From: Desulfovibrio sp.
GTDB lineage: Bacteria; Desulfobacterota; Desulfovibrionia; Desulfovibrionales; Desulfovibrionaceae
DNA: 64,000 nt
Assembly (NCBI GenBank): GCA_017528345.1
Contig: JAFXOX010000057.1
Coordinates: 1-64,000 of the forward strand
Direction of reading: 5' to 3'
Shown: positions 38,270 through 47,727 of the stretch, piece by piece
Layout of the letters: every line of letters starts with the position of its first letter
Numbering within the stretch: position 1 is the stretch's first letter
Translations under genes and position numbers: made by a program
Notes under the pieces: model-generated
Database searches by the model: none
What the model was told of the DNA's origin: nothing
Seen by the model: only the letters and a program-made list of their open reading frames with translations

Positions 38270-39232
38270 CTAAAGGCCATTGACCACGTGGCTTGGCCGT
38301 CCGTCAAAGAAATTGGTAATATTATCGGCCATAAGATCGATGATACGCTGACGAGCTCGGGTGGTTGCCCAGGCCATATGAGGTGTAAACAGGGTATTGG
38401 GCGCTGCAAGAAGAGGATTATCCGGCAGCGGAGGTTCTTTGCAGAGCACATCAGCCCCAAAGCCGCCAAGCTGCCCAATCTGCAGAGCACTAGCAACGGC
38501 TGTTTCATCAACCAGTGGACCACGCGCGGTATTGAGCAAAATGGCACCCTTGCGCATAGAAGCTAACGTTCTGGCATTGATCAGGCCTCGGGTGGCATCA
38601 GTCAGCGGGCAATGCAGAGAGATCACATGGCTCTCAGCCAAAAGTTCTGGAAGCTGGACAAAGGCAAAGGGGCTGTAGTCCGGAGCAGGTTTGGGACTGC
38701 GAGAATGGGCAAGAACTCGCATACCAAAGGCATGAGCCATCCGCCCAAGGCAGGCACCAATAGCCCCATACCCGATAATACCCATAGTTTTTTCGGCCAG
38801 ACAGACAGGTGCACTTTTCCAGTAGCACCAGGTACCAAGGCGAGTCCATTCACCATCCTTTACAGCCTGGCTATGCTCGCTTGTCCTGCGACACAGTTCC
38901 AGTAAAAGGGCCATGGCATGCTGTGCCACATCATCAACGCCATAGGCGACAACATTGCAGACAGCGACCCCACCCCTTGCAAAGGCAGCTACATCCACAT
39001 TGTCGTACCCAGTGGCGAGCAAACCCACGAGTTTAAGCTTGGGCAAAGCTGCCACATAGTCTTCACCCAGGCGAACTTTGTTCACCAGAAGGACCTGGCA
39101 ATCACCGGCTCGCGAGAGCACTTCTTCAGGTTTTGTCTCATCGTAGACGACGAGCTCTCCAAGCTTTTTCAAGGGCTCCCAGCTGATATCGCCGGGATTG
39201 AGGACATGTCCGTCGAGAACAACGATTTTCAT
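38270..39232 (-). CDS. D-2-hydroxyacid dehydrogenase (hydroxypyruvate/glycerate type)
   Basis: NAD(P)-dependent enzyme of 320 residues. The nucleotide site is MGIIGYGAIG (near 151-160). The catalytic Arg, Glu and His are in NTARGPLVDE, DVLCKEPPL and FTPHMAW. By overall look it fits glycerate dehydrogenase/hydroxypyruvate reductase (HprA-like), but lactate or other 2-ketoacid substrates are possible. The gene lies 51 bp after the aminotransferase in the same direction, with a hairpin-bridged start between them. Glycerate kinase 3 kb away supports a glycerate role. Confidence 0.88.
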   Translation of the reverse strand: MKIVVLDGHVLNPGDISWEPLKKLGELVVYDETKPEEVLSRAGDCQVLLVNKVRLGEDYVAALPKLKLVGLLATGYDNVDVAAFARGGVAVCNVVAYGVDDVAQHAMALLLELCRRTSEHSQAVKDGEWTRLGTWCYWKSAPVCLAEKTMGIIGYGAIGACLGRMAHAFGMRVLAHSRSPKPAPDYSPFAFVQLPELLAESHVISLHCPLTDATRGLINARTLASMRKGAILLNTARGPLVDETAVASALQIGQLGGFGADVLCKEPPLPDNPLLAAPNTLFTPHMAWATTRARQRIIDLMADNITNFFDGRPSHVVNGL

Positions 39233-39273
39233 AGGCCTTCGGCGTTCTGGCCAAACACCAGAACGCCGCCTCC
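39233..39273 (-). promoter_or_regulatory. SD-hairpin-start element of the 2-hydroxyacid dehydrogenase
   Basis: On the minus strand GGAGG (39273-39269) abuts CGGCGTTCTGG (39268-39258), which pairs perfectly with CCAGAACGCCG (39250-39240) around a 7-base loop. Seven bases lead to the ATG at 39232. This is the strongest stem of the nine, 11 bp, and no T-run follows, so it is not a terminator. It fills almost the whole gap after the aminotransferase gene. Confidence 0.7.
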
Positions 39274-39283
39274 TTATACATTA

Positions 39284-40498
39284 CTAGGCTTGACGGTAAC
39301 GACTAAAGAAACGAGCAAAACGTTGACAGGCTGTGGTCAACATGCTCACGTCAGGCAGATAGACTACACGAAAGTGATCAGGCGCACCCCAGTGGAAGCC
39401 GCCGCCATGGGTAATGAGAATCTTTGCCTGTTTCAAAAGATCAAGGGCAAACAATTCGTCATCGTGAATATTAAATTTCTTCACATCCATTTTGGGAAAA
39501 ATATAAAAGGCGGCTTCGGGTTTAACCGCTGAAATACCAGGGATTTCATTGAGCAACTTGTAGACACAGTCTCGCTGCTCATAGACTCTGCCTCCTGGTT
39601 CAACAAGAGCCTGTGTTTCCTCCCGGCTAGCGAGAGCAGGAGCTATGATTGACTGCGCAGGTACATTGCTGCAAAGGCGCATGGCTGAAAGGAGATTTAT
39701 GCCTTCAATATAGCCCTTGGCGTAACTTTTATTCCCCGCAAGACACATCCAGCCGCCTCGGTAGCCGGCAGCCAGATGGGATTTAGAGATTCCATTCAAA
39801 GAGACGGTTAAAAGATCGGGGGCAAGTGAGGCCAAGGCGGTGTGGGTTTTGCCGTCTAGCACGAGGCGATCATAGATTTCATCGGCAAAAAGAATCAGCT
39901 GATGCTCGCGCGCAATCTCCACAATCTGCTCGAGCACTTCAGTCGGATAAAGAGCCCCTGTGGGATTATTGGGATTGATGACAACGATACCCTTGGTCTT
40001 ATCGGTCACCTTGCTGCGGATATCTGCAATATCCGGATACCAGTTAGACTCCTCATCACAGATGTAGTGCACAGCTGTACCGCCAGCCAGGGTAACGGCG
40101 GCTGTCCAGAGAGGGTAGTCAGGAGAAGGCAAAAGCATTTCATCGCCGTCGTTTAAAAGTCCCTGCATGCAAAGACTGATGAGTTCGCTAACGCCATTCC
40201 CCGTATAGACATCGTCGATATCCACGTTGGGAATAGATTTTTCCTTGCAGTAACTAACGATGGCTTCTCGGGCGCTGACCTTTCCTTTACTGTCGGAATA
40301 ACCTTCCGTATCAGGCAGACAGCGGGCCATATGATCCACAATGTGATCTGGGCAACGAAAGCCAAAATACGCGGGATTACCAATATTCAGTTTCAGAATG
40401 TCCTCACCGCCGCGGATCATCTTCTGTGCCTCATCCATAATGGGGCCACGAATATCGTAACAAACATGGTCAAGCTTATGCGATTTTTCGTAATTCAT
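39284..40498 (-). CDS. aminotransferase, AlaA-like (glutamate-pyruvate type)
   Basis: PLP aminotransferase of 404 residues that closely follows the AlaA pattern from end to end: KLDHVCYDIRGPI, ILKLNIGNPA, GYSDSKG, YTGNGVSELI, PSPDYPLWTAAV, NPNNPTGALY and the PLP Lys in GISKSHLAAGYRGGW. AlaA makes alanine from pyruvate with glutamate; related enzymes may use other 2-oxoacids. ATG 40498 gives the AlaA-like N-terminus and fits the upstream hairpin element. It is the first gene of a two-gene unit with the dehydrogenase. Confidence 0.92.
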   Translation of the reverse strand: MNYEKSHKLDHVCYDIRGPIMDEAQKMIRGGEDILKLNIGNPAYFGFRCPDHIVDHMARCLPDTEGYSDSKGKVSAREAIVSYCKEKSIPNVDIDDVYTGNGVSELISLCMQGLLNDGDEMLLPSPDYPLWTAAVTLAGGTAVHYICDEESNWYPDIADIRSKVTDKTKGIVVINPNNPTGALYPTEVLEQIVEIAREHQLILFADEIYDRLVLDGKTHTALASLAPDLLTVSLNGISKSHLAAGYRGGWMCLAGNKSYAKGYIEGINLLSAMRLCSNVPAQSIIAPALASREETQALVEPGGRVYEQRDCVYKLLNEIPGISAVKPEAAFYIFPKMDVKKFNIHDDELFALDLLKQAKILITHGGGFHWGAPDHFRVVYLPDVSMLTTACQRFARFFSRYRQA

Positions 40499-40544
40499 CA
40501 GCACTCCGGCAAAGCCCCCCAAAAAGGGGAAAACTGCCGCCTCC
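40499..40544 (-). promoter_or_regulatory. SD-hairpin-start element of the alaA-like gene
   Basis: On the minus strand GGAGG (40544-40540) abuts CGGCA (40539-40535), which pairs with TGCCG (40511-40507). Inside, CCCC (40529-40526) pairs with GGGG around five T. Eight bases lead to ATG 40498. A weaker GGAG directly before the ATG overlaps the 3' arm (CCGGAGTGCTG), so this gene has two candidate ribosome sites. Confidence 0.55.
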
Positions 40545-40678
40545 GGTTTTTCCGATAAAATGTCTCAGACAGGCAATGCAAACCCTGGCCAAGGAAATAG
40601 CAAAGCGTTAAGTTTTGCTCATCGGCCAATGTAGCAGGCATACGGCAAACTAGCAACAAAGTGAGAGTACAAAGGGGA

Positions 40679-40704
40679 TAAAAAAAGGGAGGCGAACCTC
40701 CCTT
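40679..40704 (-). terminator. terminator of the S10-spc-alpha operon
   Basis: On the minus strand AAGGGAGG (40704-40697) pairs perfectly with CCTCCCTT (40692-40685) around TTCG, followed by more T. It ends the transcript after rplQ. Confidence 0.9.
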
Positions 40705-40728
40705 GTCTATGGCTAAAAAAGGAAAGAC

Positions 40729-41151
40729 TTAACTTTCGCTCTTCGTCTCTTCTGCAGGTTTGTCCTCAGCTGCTTCCTTCTTCTCCTGAGGAAGCTCTCG
40801 CGTCAACTCAATGACGGCCATAGGAGCGCAGTCACCACGTCTGGGCATAGCCAGCTTGGAGATACGGGTATATCCACCTGGCACCCCAGCAAAAAGAGGA
40901 CCGACCACATCAAAAAGATGTTTGACCAGTGAGTGATCATTCAAAACTTGATAAGCCAGTCTGCGCGCATGCAGATCATTACGCTTGGCCAGAGTGATCA
41001 TGGGCTCGACGACACTGCGCATATCTTTGGCTTTGAAGACCGTGGTGCGAATCTTCCCATTGAGCAGCAAAGCCTTGGTCAAGTTTACCAATAAAACCTT
41101 GCGGTGTGATGGCGTACGCGAAAATTTACGCCCTGAATTACTGTGCCTCAT
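40729..41151 (-). CDS. rplQ: 50S ribosomal protein L17
   Basis: 140-residue L17, last gene of the cluster. The core ([20 protein letters not shown] and the [15 protein letters not shown] end) is normal; about 20 charged residues ([19 protein letters not shown] in part) extend the C-terminus. ATG 41151 lies inside the end of rpoA (14-base overlap), with AAGGAT upstream. An intrinsic terminator follows 25 bases later. Confidence 0.97.
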   Translation of the reverse strand: MRHSNSGRKFSRTPSHRKVLLVNLTKALLLNGKIRTTVFKAKDMRSVVEPMITLAKRNDLHARRLAYQVLNDHSLVKHLFDVVGPLFAGVPGGYTRISKLAMPRRGDCAPMAVIELTRELPQEKKEAAEDKPAEETKSES

Positions 41152-42187
41152 TTTGCTGCATCCTTTTCCATTCCTGGTATTTCTTTTCAAAGCCCTCGAC
41201 TTTCAAGCCGAAATCGAGACCCATTCCAACCAAGACACTCTTGATCTCATCGAGCGACTTGCGACCAAAATTCTTGGTCTTGAGCATTTCAGCCTCAGTG
41301 CGCTGCACAAGCTCACCCACGAGGGAGATATTGGCACTGTGCAAACAATTGGTTGCCCGCACAGAGAGCTCAAGATCCGTAATATTCTTAAAAAGACTCT
41401 CGTCGATGTCGCCATCCTGGCTTCCGCCCTGAGCGGCTGCACCACTGACCTGTTCATCAAAATTGATGAAAACAGAGATCTGATCCTTGATGATTTTGGC
41501 ACTGTAGGCAATGGCATCCTCAGGAGTCACGCTGCCATCAGTCCAAACTTCAAGAATCAGTCGATCAAAGTTGGTCATTTGCCCCACCCGGGCCTGTTCC
41601 ACGGTATAGGCAACTTTGCGCACCGGGGAAAAACTGGAATCAAGTTTAATCAGACCTATTTCATCTTCAAGGCCCTCATGCATATCGGCAGGCATATAGC
41701 CCTTGCCCATGCGCACTTCAAACTCAAAGTCCAGAGGTCTGTTGGCCGTAAGAGTGGCAATATGCTGTTCAGGATTGAGGATGCACACATGCTGATTGGT
41801 GACGATGTCCCCGGCGGTGATAACCCCCTCGGTATCTCTGTGCAGCGTAAGATGCTGTGGTTCGTCGGTATCCATTGCCATACGAACCTGCTTGAGGTTG
41901 AGGACAATATCCGTCACATCCTCATGCACACCTGAGATAGTCGTGAATTCATGCTGAACGCCTGAAATTTTCACGGAGACAAAGGCTGCACCCTGCAGGG
42001 AAGAAAGCAGTACCCGACGCATGGCATTGCCAATGGTCGTACCGTAGCCCCGCTCCAGCGGTTCACAGATGAATTTTCCGTGCGTACTGCTCGCTGTTTT
42101 TTCATCATCACGGACAATTCGCTCTGGCTTGACGAGTTCAGACCAGTTGCGTGAATTGATAAGGCGATCACCCTGTTTCGTTAGCAT
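41138..42187 (-). CDS. rpoA: RNA polymerase alpha subunit
   Basis: 349-residue alpha subunit. The N-terminal assembly domain (about 1-235) includes [22 protein letters not shown]. After a flexible linker containing [12 protein letters not shown], the C-terminal domain (about 255-330) contacts UP elements and activators, with [11 protein letters not shown] and [18 protein letters not shown] lies just upstream. It is between rpsD and rplQ, as usual. Confidence 0.98.
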   Translation of the reverse strand: MLTKQGDRLINSRNWSELVKPERIVRDDEKTASSTHGKFICEPLERGYGTTIGNAMRRVLLSSLQGAAFVSVKISGVQHEFTTISGVHEDVTDIVLNLKQVRMAMDTDEPQHLTLHRDTEGVITAGDIVTNQHVCILNPEQHIATLTANRPLDFEFEVRMGKGYMPADMHEGLEDEIGLIKLDSSFSPVRKVAYTVEQARVGQMTNFDRLILEVWTDGSVTPEDAIAYSAKIIKDQISVFINFDEQVSGAAAQGGSQDGDIDESLFKNITDLELSVRATNCLHSANISLVGELVQRTEAEMLKTKNFGRKSLDEIKSVLVGMGLDFGLKVEGFEKKYQEWKRMQQNEAQ

Positions 42188-42198
42188 GCCTCACCTGC

Positions 42199-42825
42199 TT
42201 ATTTCGAGTAGAGTTCGACAATCAGCTGTTCTTTAATATCGAACTGAATATCATCACGCTGCGGCAGAGCTTTGACAACGCCCTTAAATGCAGGACCGTC
42301 GCTTTCGAGCCAGGCCGGGCAGCCACGTCTAGCAATAACTTCCTGGGCCTGGGCAAGCACTGGGATCTTGCGATTGGCTTCGGGCACCTCAATGCTGTCA
42401 CCAACTCTGACCTGAAGAGAGGGGATATTCACTTTCTTGCCATTGAGCGTGAAAATCCCGTGTCGTACAAGCTGTCTCGCCTGATTGCGGGAATTAGCAA
42501 AACCGAGACGGTAGACTACATTATCCAGACGACGCTCAAGAATGATGAGCAGGTTGGCGCCAGTGACGCCCTTCTGCATTTCTGCCTTCTTGAAATAGCC
42601 GCGAAATTGTTTTTCCAAAAGGCCATAGACACGCTTGGTCTTCTGTTTCTCACGCAGCTGAATGCCATATTCACTGATTTTCTTGCGTGCATGACCGTGC
42701 TGGCCAGGAACAAAACCATGTTTTTCCTGAGCACACTTTTCGGTAAAGCAGCGGTCACCCTTGAGGAAAAGCTTGCAGCCCTCACGACGGCACTGCCGAC
42801 ACTTCGCTTCCGTATATTTAGCCAT
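42199..42825 (-). CDS. rpsD: 30S ribosomal protein S4
   Basis: 208-residue primary assembly protein of the 30S body. The N-terminus carries a zinc-type cluster (Cys9, Cys12, Cys17, Cys26, Cys31), so this is the Cys-containing S4 form. The S4 RNA-binding domain is at [27 protein letters not shown] in parts. A GAGGAC ribosome site is present, and rpoA follows after 11 bases. Confidence 0.98.
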   Translation of the reverse strand: MAKYTEAKCRQCRREGCKLFLKGDRCFTEKCAQEKHGFVPGQHGHARKKISEYGIQLREKQKTKRVYGLLEKQFRGYFKKAEMQKGVTGANLLIILERRLDNVVYRLGFANSRNQARQLVRHGIFTLNGKKVNIPSLQVRVGDSIEVPEANRKIPVLAQAQEVIARRGCPAWLESDGPAFKGVVKALPQRDDIQFDIKEQLIVELYSK

Positions 42826-42855
42826 GAGTATTGTCCTCGTCTTTAAGTATCTAGC

Positions 42856-43248
42856 CTACACGCGACGGCGCTTGGGCGGACGGCAACCATTATGAGGAAT
42901 GGGCGTAATATCACGGATGAAGGCGACTTTGAAACCCGCCTGGGCGATGGCCCGCATGGCGGCCTCGCGTCCGGTGCCAGGTCCCTTGACATAAATACCC
43001 ACAGTACGCATGCCACTTTCCTGAGCCTTGTGAGCTGCTGTTTCGGCAGCAACCTGAGCCGCAAAGGGAGTGGACTTTCTCGACCCCTTAAAGCCGCTCT
43101 GACCGGAAGAGGCCCAGGATACGGCATTGCCACGGGTATCGCTGAAGGTCACAATGGTGTTATTGAACGAAGCCAAAATATGCGCAATACCGACAGGCAC
43201 GTTCTTCTTTTCTTTCTTCTTGACATTTTTATTACTGGCAGTGGCCAT
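42856..43248 (-). CDS. rpsK: 30S ribosomal protein S11
   Basis: 130-residue S11 of the 30S platform. It has a Lys-rich tail at the N-terminus ([12 protein letters not shown]) and the family end [18 protein letters not shown]. It follows rpsM by 14 bases, with GAGGG upstream, and precedes rpsD. Confidence 0.98.
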   Translation of the reverse strand: MATASNKNVKKKEKKNVPVGIAHILASFNNTIVTFSDTRGNAVSWASSGQSGFKGSRKSTPFAAQVAAETAAHKAQESGMRTVGIYVKGPGTGREAAMRAIAQAGFKVAFIRDITPIPHNGCRPPKRRRV

Positions 43249-43262
43249 TTTTCACCCTCTAA

Positions 43263-43631
43263 CTATTTCTTTTTGCCCACCAGACCGTGCCTGGGGCCTT
43301 TACGTGTATGTGCGTTGGTATGGGTCCGCTGGCCACGCACCGGCAATCCCCGGCGATGCCGAAGACCGCGGTAGCAGCCAATGTCCATAAGACGCTTGAT
43401 GCTGCTCGAGACATCACGGCGAAGATCACCCTCCACCTTATAATTCTGCTCGAGCTCCTTGCGGACCTCATTCACTTCGTCTGCAGACAGGTCGTCAATG
43501 TTGCGCTGCCAGTCAATACCGGCAGTATCAAGGATCTTGAGCGCCGTCGTACGGCCAATGCCGTAGATGTACGTCAAGGCAATATCTACCCTTTTGCCGC
43601 GTGGCAAATCCACACCTGCTATTCTCGCCAC
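43263..43631 (-). CDS. rpsM: 30S ribosomal protein S13
   Basis: 122-residue S13 of the 30S head, touching P-site tRNA through its basic tail ([21 protein letters not shown] in part). The start is GTG at 43631, giving [24 protein letters not shown] lies 8 nt upstream. It is one of few GTG starts in the cluster. Confidence 0.98.
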   Translation of the reverse strand: MARIAGVDLPRGKRVDIALTYIYGIGRTTALKILDTAGIDWQRNIDDLSADEVNEVRKELEQNYKVEGDLRRDVSSSIKRLMDIGCYRGLRHRRGLPVRGQRTHTNAHTRKGPRHGLVGKKK

Positions 43632-43646
43632 AACAATACTCCTGCC

Positions 43647-43760
43647 CTAGCCCTGGCGCTGTTTATGCCGGGGGTTTTCACAGATTACCCGAAGAACGCC
43701 CTTGCGCCGGATGACTTTGCACTTGGGGCATATTTTTTTCACTGACGGTCTGACTTTCAT
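43647..43760 (-). CDS. rpmJ: 50S ribosomal protein L36
   Basis: 37-residue L36 with the zinc ligands Cys11, Cys14, Cys27 and His32 intact ([14 protein letters not shown] and [13 protein letters not shown]). AGGAG lies upstream. It fills the gap between map and rpsM and would be missed by length filters. That it keeps all four ligands contrasts with L33 in the same window. Confidence 0.95.
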
Positions 43761-43869
43761 AACCAAATAACTCCTGCTTGCAGTCAGCTGACAAAGGGGA
43801 ACTCATCTTCGGATAGCCCTCGGCCAGTTCCAACAGAACGAGTAGTACTACTCCTCTCCGTGCTTTCTG

Positions 43870-44664
43870 TCAAGCCTTGATAGTATGCTTATTCAGCCCT
43901 CGATCCGAAATGCTGAGGATTCTCGGGCCCTGTGGCGTGATAGCCACACTGTGCTCAAAATGGGCAGCCCATTTACGATCCTTGGTAACAGCCGTCCAGC
44001 CGTCTGACAGAATATCAACGTCATAGGTGCCTGCGGTAACCATCGGCTCAATAGCTATAACCATACCGTTCTGCAGGGTAAGCCCTCGCACACCGGTTTT
44101 AAAATTGGGAACCTCTGGCTTTTCGTGCATACGGCAACCAACTCCGTGGCCAACAAAACGCCGAACAACATTAAAGCCATTTTTTTCAACAAAGCTTTGC
44201 ACAGCGGCACCAATGGCAAAAACATCGTTGCCTGCCACCGCCTGCTCGATACCTACATACAGGCTATCCTCAGTCACCTGCATCAGCCTGAGGGCTTCTG
44301 CACTGACATTGCCGGCCGGAAAGGTGCGGGCCGCATCACCCACAAAACCCTGGAATTCGACTCCCATATCAACGCTAACAATATCCCCCTCTTCAATAAC
44401 GCGTTCCGAGGGAAATCCGTGCACCACTTCTTCATTGACCGAAGTGCAAATAGCGAAGGGGTAGCCGTTGTAGCCGAGAAAGGCCGGTTTCACCTTGTAG
44501 TCGCTGCACATATCAAGAGCGAGTTCGTTAATCTGTCGTGTCTTGATACCGGGCTTGAGCATGTCGCCCACCGCATCAAGGATATTGGCGACCATGCGGT
44601 CTGCCTCACGCAGATAACTGATTTCCCGCTCGTTTTTAATAAATGCACCGTGGTATTTTTTCAT
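43870..44664 (-). CDS. map: methionine aminopeptidase, type I
   Basis: Removes the initiator Met from new proteins. As started here it has 264 residues. The metal ligands are visible: Asp in VSVDMGVEF, Asp in GDAARTF, His in GHGVG, Glu in AIEPM and Glu in FEHSVAI. The frame is open further upstream (to 44742), but I choose ATG 44664, giving MKKYHGAFIKNEREI, because the hairpin element ends 8 nt before it. ATG 44682 is the alternative. The secY-map-rpmJ order is standard when adk is absent. Confidence 0.93.
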   Translation of the reverse strand: MKKYHGAFIKNEREISYLREADRMVANILDAVGDMLKPGIKTRQINELALDMCSDYKVKPAFLGYNGYPFAICTSVNEEVVHGFPSERVIEEGDIVSVDMGVEFQGFVGDAARTFPAGNVSAEALRLMQVTEDSLYVGIEQAVAGNDVFAIGAAVQSFVEKNGFNVVRRFVGHGVGCRMHEKPEVPNFKTGVRGLTLQNGMVIAIEPMVTAGTYDVDILSDGWTAVTKDRKWAAHFEHSVAITPQGPRILSISDRGLNKHTIKA

Positions 44665-44717
44665 CAGATATTCAGCGTGCATACCTCGGTCTTCAAGCCA
44701 AGGAAAACGCTGCCTCC
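44665..44717 (-). promoter_or_regulatory. SD-hairpin-start element of map
   Basis: On the minus strand GGAGG (44717-44713) abuts CAGCGT (44712-44707), which pairs with ACGCTG (44678-44673). The inner stem is CCTTGG (44703-44698) with CCGAGG (44689-44684) around eight bases. Eight bases lead to ATG 44664. The nested layout is that of fabG and glxK with different stem sequences. Confidence 0.65.
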
Positions 44718-44723
44718 GTTTTT

Positions 44724-44750
44724 TCTGGCGGGTGCTTGACACCCGCCAGA
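44724..44750. promoter_or_regulatory. perfect 11-bp hairpin between secY and map
   Basis: TCTGGCGGGTG (44724-44734) pairs perfectly with CACCCGCCAGA (44740-44750) around five bases. On the minus (coding) strand it is followed by A6, not T, so it is not a standard terminator there. It stands just upstream of the map hairpin element, making a tandem pair. An RNA-processing or stability role is possible. Confidence 0.55.
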
Positions 44751-44825
44751 TACGAGGACGTGGTCAATCGAGCCCAAACATGCTTGGTTTTACAAGTCTC
44801 ACTTAGCGTGCAACTGACATAGACC

Positions 44826-46142
44826 TCACGACACTCTGCCACCTTTGCGCGCTTTTTGAAGCAGATTCTGGTATTGACTGGAAATCATGTAGGACTCAAC
44901 TCTATTCATGAAATCCATAGCCACACCGACAAGGATCAGAAGGCTCGTACCACCAAAATAGAAGGGCACATTGAACTTGCTGATCAAAAGCATGGGCATA
45001 AGACAGACAAGTGATATATAGATACTGCCCGAGAAAGTCAGCCGTGAAAGAACACCATCAATATAGATCTGGGTTTTTTCTCCAGGGCGAATTCCCGGAA
45101 TGAAGCCGCCGCTCTTCTTCAGATTTTCAGACATATCCTTGGGATCAAAGATAATTGCCGTATAGAAGTAACAAAAGAAGACCATGAGGGCCACATAGCA
45201 GACATTATAAAGGAGACTTTGCGGAGCAAAAAAGTCCGCAGCTTTTTTGATATATTCATTGGTGGCAAACTGCCCGATAGTCGCCGGAAAAAGGAGAAGC
45301 GAGGAAGCAAAAATGGGCGGTATGACACCTGCGGTATTCAGCCTCAGCGGCAGGTGGCTGTTTTGGCCACCCATGACCTTGCGGCCAATCTGCCGTTTGG
45401 CGTAGCTTATTGGTATACGGCGCTGGGCGCGCTCCATGAAGACAATGCAGACAGTGACCACAGCCATAAAGACAAGAATCAGGATGGCCATGAATATACT
45501 CATGTCCCCTGCCTTGATGAGCGCTATGGACTGAATGATGGCTCTTGGAATGCCAACCACAATGCCGCAGAAAATGATCAGACTTATGCCGTTGCCAATG
45601 CCTCGTTCAGTGATCTGCTCACCGAGCCACATCACGAGGATGGAACCTGCCGTAAAAGTCATCATGGTCACAAGCCGGAAATTCCAGCCTGGATCCATGA
45701 CAACCGAGGCCCCGCTCGGACTTGTCATATTCTCAAGTCCAACGGCTATTCCCAGCCCCTGAATCAGAGTGATAAAGACTGTCAGGTAGCGGGTCCACTG
45801 CGTGATCTTGCGGCGGCCGGCCTGTCCCTCCTCTCGCGCAAGGCGTTTGATATTGGGACTAACCACCTGCATCAGCTGCATGATGATGGATGCCGAAATA
45901 TAGGGCATGACACCGAGAGCAAACACCGAGACATTGCTCAGACCACCGCCTGAAAACATGTCAAAGAGCCCAAAAAGGGTCCCTGACATGCTTTCAAAGA
46001 AAGAGGCAATAGCGGCCGCATCAACTCCCGGGATGGGAACATGCACACCAATGCGGTAACAACACAGAAGAAAAAAGGTCCAGGCCAAACGTTTGCCGAG
46101 ATCCATCTGTCCGGCGCCGAGATTTGGGGATCCTGTTGCCAT
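44826..46142 (-). CDS. secY: preprotein translocase subunit SecY
   Basis: 438-residue channel subunit with ten predicted membrane helices. The plug/helix-2 region FSGGGLSNVSVFALGVMPYISASIIMQ and the pore-ring helix sequence ITERGIGNGISLIIF are seen in parts. It pairs with SecE (18139-18378) and sits after rplO as in other genomes. GAAAAGAG precedes the ATG. Confidence 0.98.
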   Translation of the reverse strand: MATGSPNLGAGQMDLGKRLAWTFFLLCCYRIGVHVPIPGVDAAAIASFFESMSGTLFGLFDMFSGGGLSNVSVFALGVMPYISASIIMQLMQVVSPNIKRLAREEGQAGRRKITQWTRYLTVFITLIQGLGIAVGLENMTSPSGASVVMDPGWNFRLVTMMTFTAGSILVMWLGEQITERGIGNGISLIIFCGIVVGIPRAIIQSIALIKAGDMSIFMAILILVFMAVVTVCIVFMERAQRRIPISYAKRQIGRKVMGGQNSHLPLRLNTAGVIPPIFASSLLLFPATIGQFATNEYIKKAADFFAPQSLLYNVCYVALMVFFCYFYTAIIFDPKDMSENLKKSGGFIPGIRPGEKTQIYIDGVLSRLTFSGSIYISLVCLMPMLLISKFNVPFYFGGTSLLILVGVAMDFMNRVESYMISSQYQNLLQKARKGGRVS

Positions 46143-46173
46143 GTATCGCTCTTTTCAGACATTTTCCTGAGAA

Positions 46174-46638
46174 CTACTCAGATGCGGCCACGTTTTCCAG
46201 TTCCTTGACGGAACCGCCGGCCTTGCAAATTTTGTCCTTGGCCTGCTGGCTGAATTTAAAGGCTTCGACATTCACAGCCTGAGTGAGTTCGCCACGCGAA
46301 AGAATCTTGACCAGAGAACCCTTGGGAGCAAGCTTGCGGGCATAGATATCCTCAAGAGTAATGTCGGTCTTGCCAGGAAAAGCCTTGACCAACACATCAA
46401 GATTGACCACAGCGTAGACGGTCTTGAACAGGGCGTTTTTGAAGCCATGCTTAGGCAGTCTGCGAGCCAGAGGCATCTGGCCGCCTTCAAAACCAGGACG
46501 CACGCCACCGCCGGCACGCGCATTCTGCCCTTTATGTCCTTTTCCGGCGGTCCCGCCCAGGCCTGAACCACCACCGCGACCTACACGGCGGCGAGACTTG
46601 CGCTGTTCGCTAAACGGATAGAGATCGTGCAACTGCAT
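46174..46638 (-). CDS. rplO: 50S ribosomal protein L15
   Basis: 154-residue L15 with the Gly/Arg-rich N-terminal extension (GRGGGSGLGGTAGKGHKGQ) that threads into 23S rRNA, and the globular C-terminal domain ending in GGSVKELENVAASE. AGGAG lies 8 nt upstream; secY follows after 31 bases. Confidence 0.97.
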   Translation of the reverse strand: MQLHDLYPFSEQRKSRRRVGRGGGSGLGGTAGKGHKGQNARAGGGVRPGFEGGQMPLARRLPKHGFKNALFKTVYAVVNLDVLVKAFPGKTDITLEDIYARKLAPKGSLVKILSRGELTQAVNVEAFKFSQQAKDKICKAGGSVKELENVAASE

Positions 46639-46656
46639 GAAAACAACTCCTTGCGC

Positions 46657-46833
46657 CTACTCGACAATGGCCACAATATTGGCCAGTTTGGCGATTATAC
46701 CGCGAATGGCGGGGGTATCCTTGAAGGTCTTCACCTTTTCGCGACGACGCAAACCCAGGCTGTCCAGCATTTTTCTCTGAATAGGGGTTTTGCCGATTCG
46801 CGAAAGGACGAGCTTTACTTTGATTTCAGCCAT
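46657..46833 (-). CDS. rpmD: 50S ribosomal protein L30
   Basis: 58-residue L30. It begins MAEIKVKLVLSRIGKTPIQRKMLD and has GLRRREKVKTFKDTP, both typical of the short bacterial form. GAGGAAG lies 6 nt upstream of the ATG, 2 bases after the rpsE stop. It is too short for simple length filters. Confidence 0.95.
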   Translation of the reverse strand: MAEIKVKLVLSRIGKTPIQRKMLDSLGLRRREKVKTFKDTPAIRGIIAKLANIVAIVE

Positions 46834-46835
46834 GA

Positions 46836-47357
46836 TTACTTCCTCGGCGCGACAAGTGTCTTGCCACGCAGTTCGCTGACCATCTCTGCGCTGCGCAGGC
46901 TGGTCAGGCCCTGAATGGTGGCGCGCAAAACATTGTGGGGATTATTGGTGCCAATGGCCTTGGCCAGAACGTCACGTACTCCCACAGCTTCCATAACCGC
47001 GCGCACAGCGCCGCCGGCAATGATGCCGGTACCTTCACTGGCGGGCTTAAGCATAACGCGTCCAGCTCCAAAGCGTCCAAGCACTTCATAAGGAAGCGTT
47101 CCGTCAAGCAGAGGAATCTGCACGCGGTTCTTACGGGCACGTTCAGTGGCTTTGCGCAGGGCTTCGGGCACTTCCTGGGCCTTGCCAAGACCGAAACCAA
47201 CGCCGCCCTTGCCATCACCGACAACCACGAGGGCACTGAAACTGAAGCGCCGACCGCCTTTCACAACCTTGGCGACTCTGTTCAAAGACACGATTTTTTC
47301 AATTTCACCCAGCTCGTTGGGCTGGGCTTCGGGATTATTCGTATTCTCCTGCCGCAT
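46836..47357 (-). CDS. rpsE: 30S ribosomal protein S5
   Basis: 173-residue S5 of the 30S body, important for decoding accuracy. The N-terminal dsRNA-binding-like domain includes [19 protein letters not shown], and the C-terminal domain includes [18 protein letters not shown] 47357 is chosen (GGAG upstream); a longer frame would overlap rplR. Confidence 0.97.
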   Translation of the reverse strand: MRQENTNNPEAQPNELGEIEKIVSLNRVAKVVKGGRRFSFSALVVVGDGKGGVGFGLGKAQEVPEALRKATERARKNRVQIPLLDGTLPYEVLGRFGAGRVMLKPASEGTGIIAGGAVRAVMEAVGVRDVLAKAIGTNNPHNVLRATIQGLTSLRSAEMVSELRGKTLVAPRK

Positions 47358-47358
47358 A

Positions 47359-47718
47359 TCAGAACTCCAGACCCGCCTCGCGGGCACCATCGGCTACAGC
47401 CTTGACGCGTCCGTGATAGAGATATCCGTTACGATCAAAGACCACTTTAGTTATATTCTTTTCCTTAGCCAGACGGGCAATTTCCTTACCCACGCGGGTG
47501 GCCCCATCTTTATTGCAGTGTAGACCGGCCTCGGCCTTGGCGAGAATCAGGGTTGAAGCCTGAGCCAAGCTCTTGCCGCATGTGTCATCGATAATCTGCG
47601 CGTAGATATGCGCATTGGAACGAAACACAACAAGACGGGGACGTTCTGCTGTACCAGAGATTTTCTTTCTGATCCTGATCTTACGATGTTTACGATTTTC
47701 GTTCTTACTGAGTTGCAT
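47359..47718 (-). CDS. rplR: 50S ribosomal protein L18
   Basis: 119-residue L18, a 5S rRNA binder. It has [29 protein letters not shown] (seen in parts) and the end [15 protein letters not shown]. Its stop lies 1 base before the rpsE start. AGGGGTG precedes the ATG. Confidence 0.97.
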   Translation of the reverse strand: MQLSKNENRKHRKIRIRKKISGTAERPRLVVFRSNAHIYAQIIDDTCGKSLAQASTLILAKAEAGLHCNKDGATRVGKEIARLAKEKNITKVVFDRNGYLYHGRVKAVADGAREAGLEF

Positions 47719-47727
47719 GACGCACCC

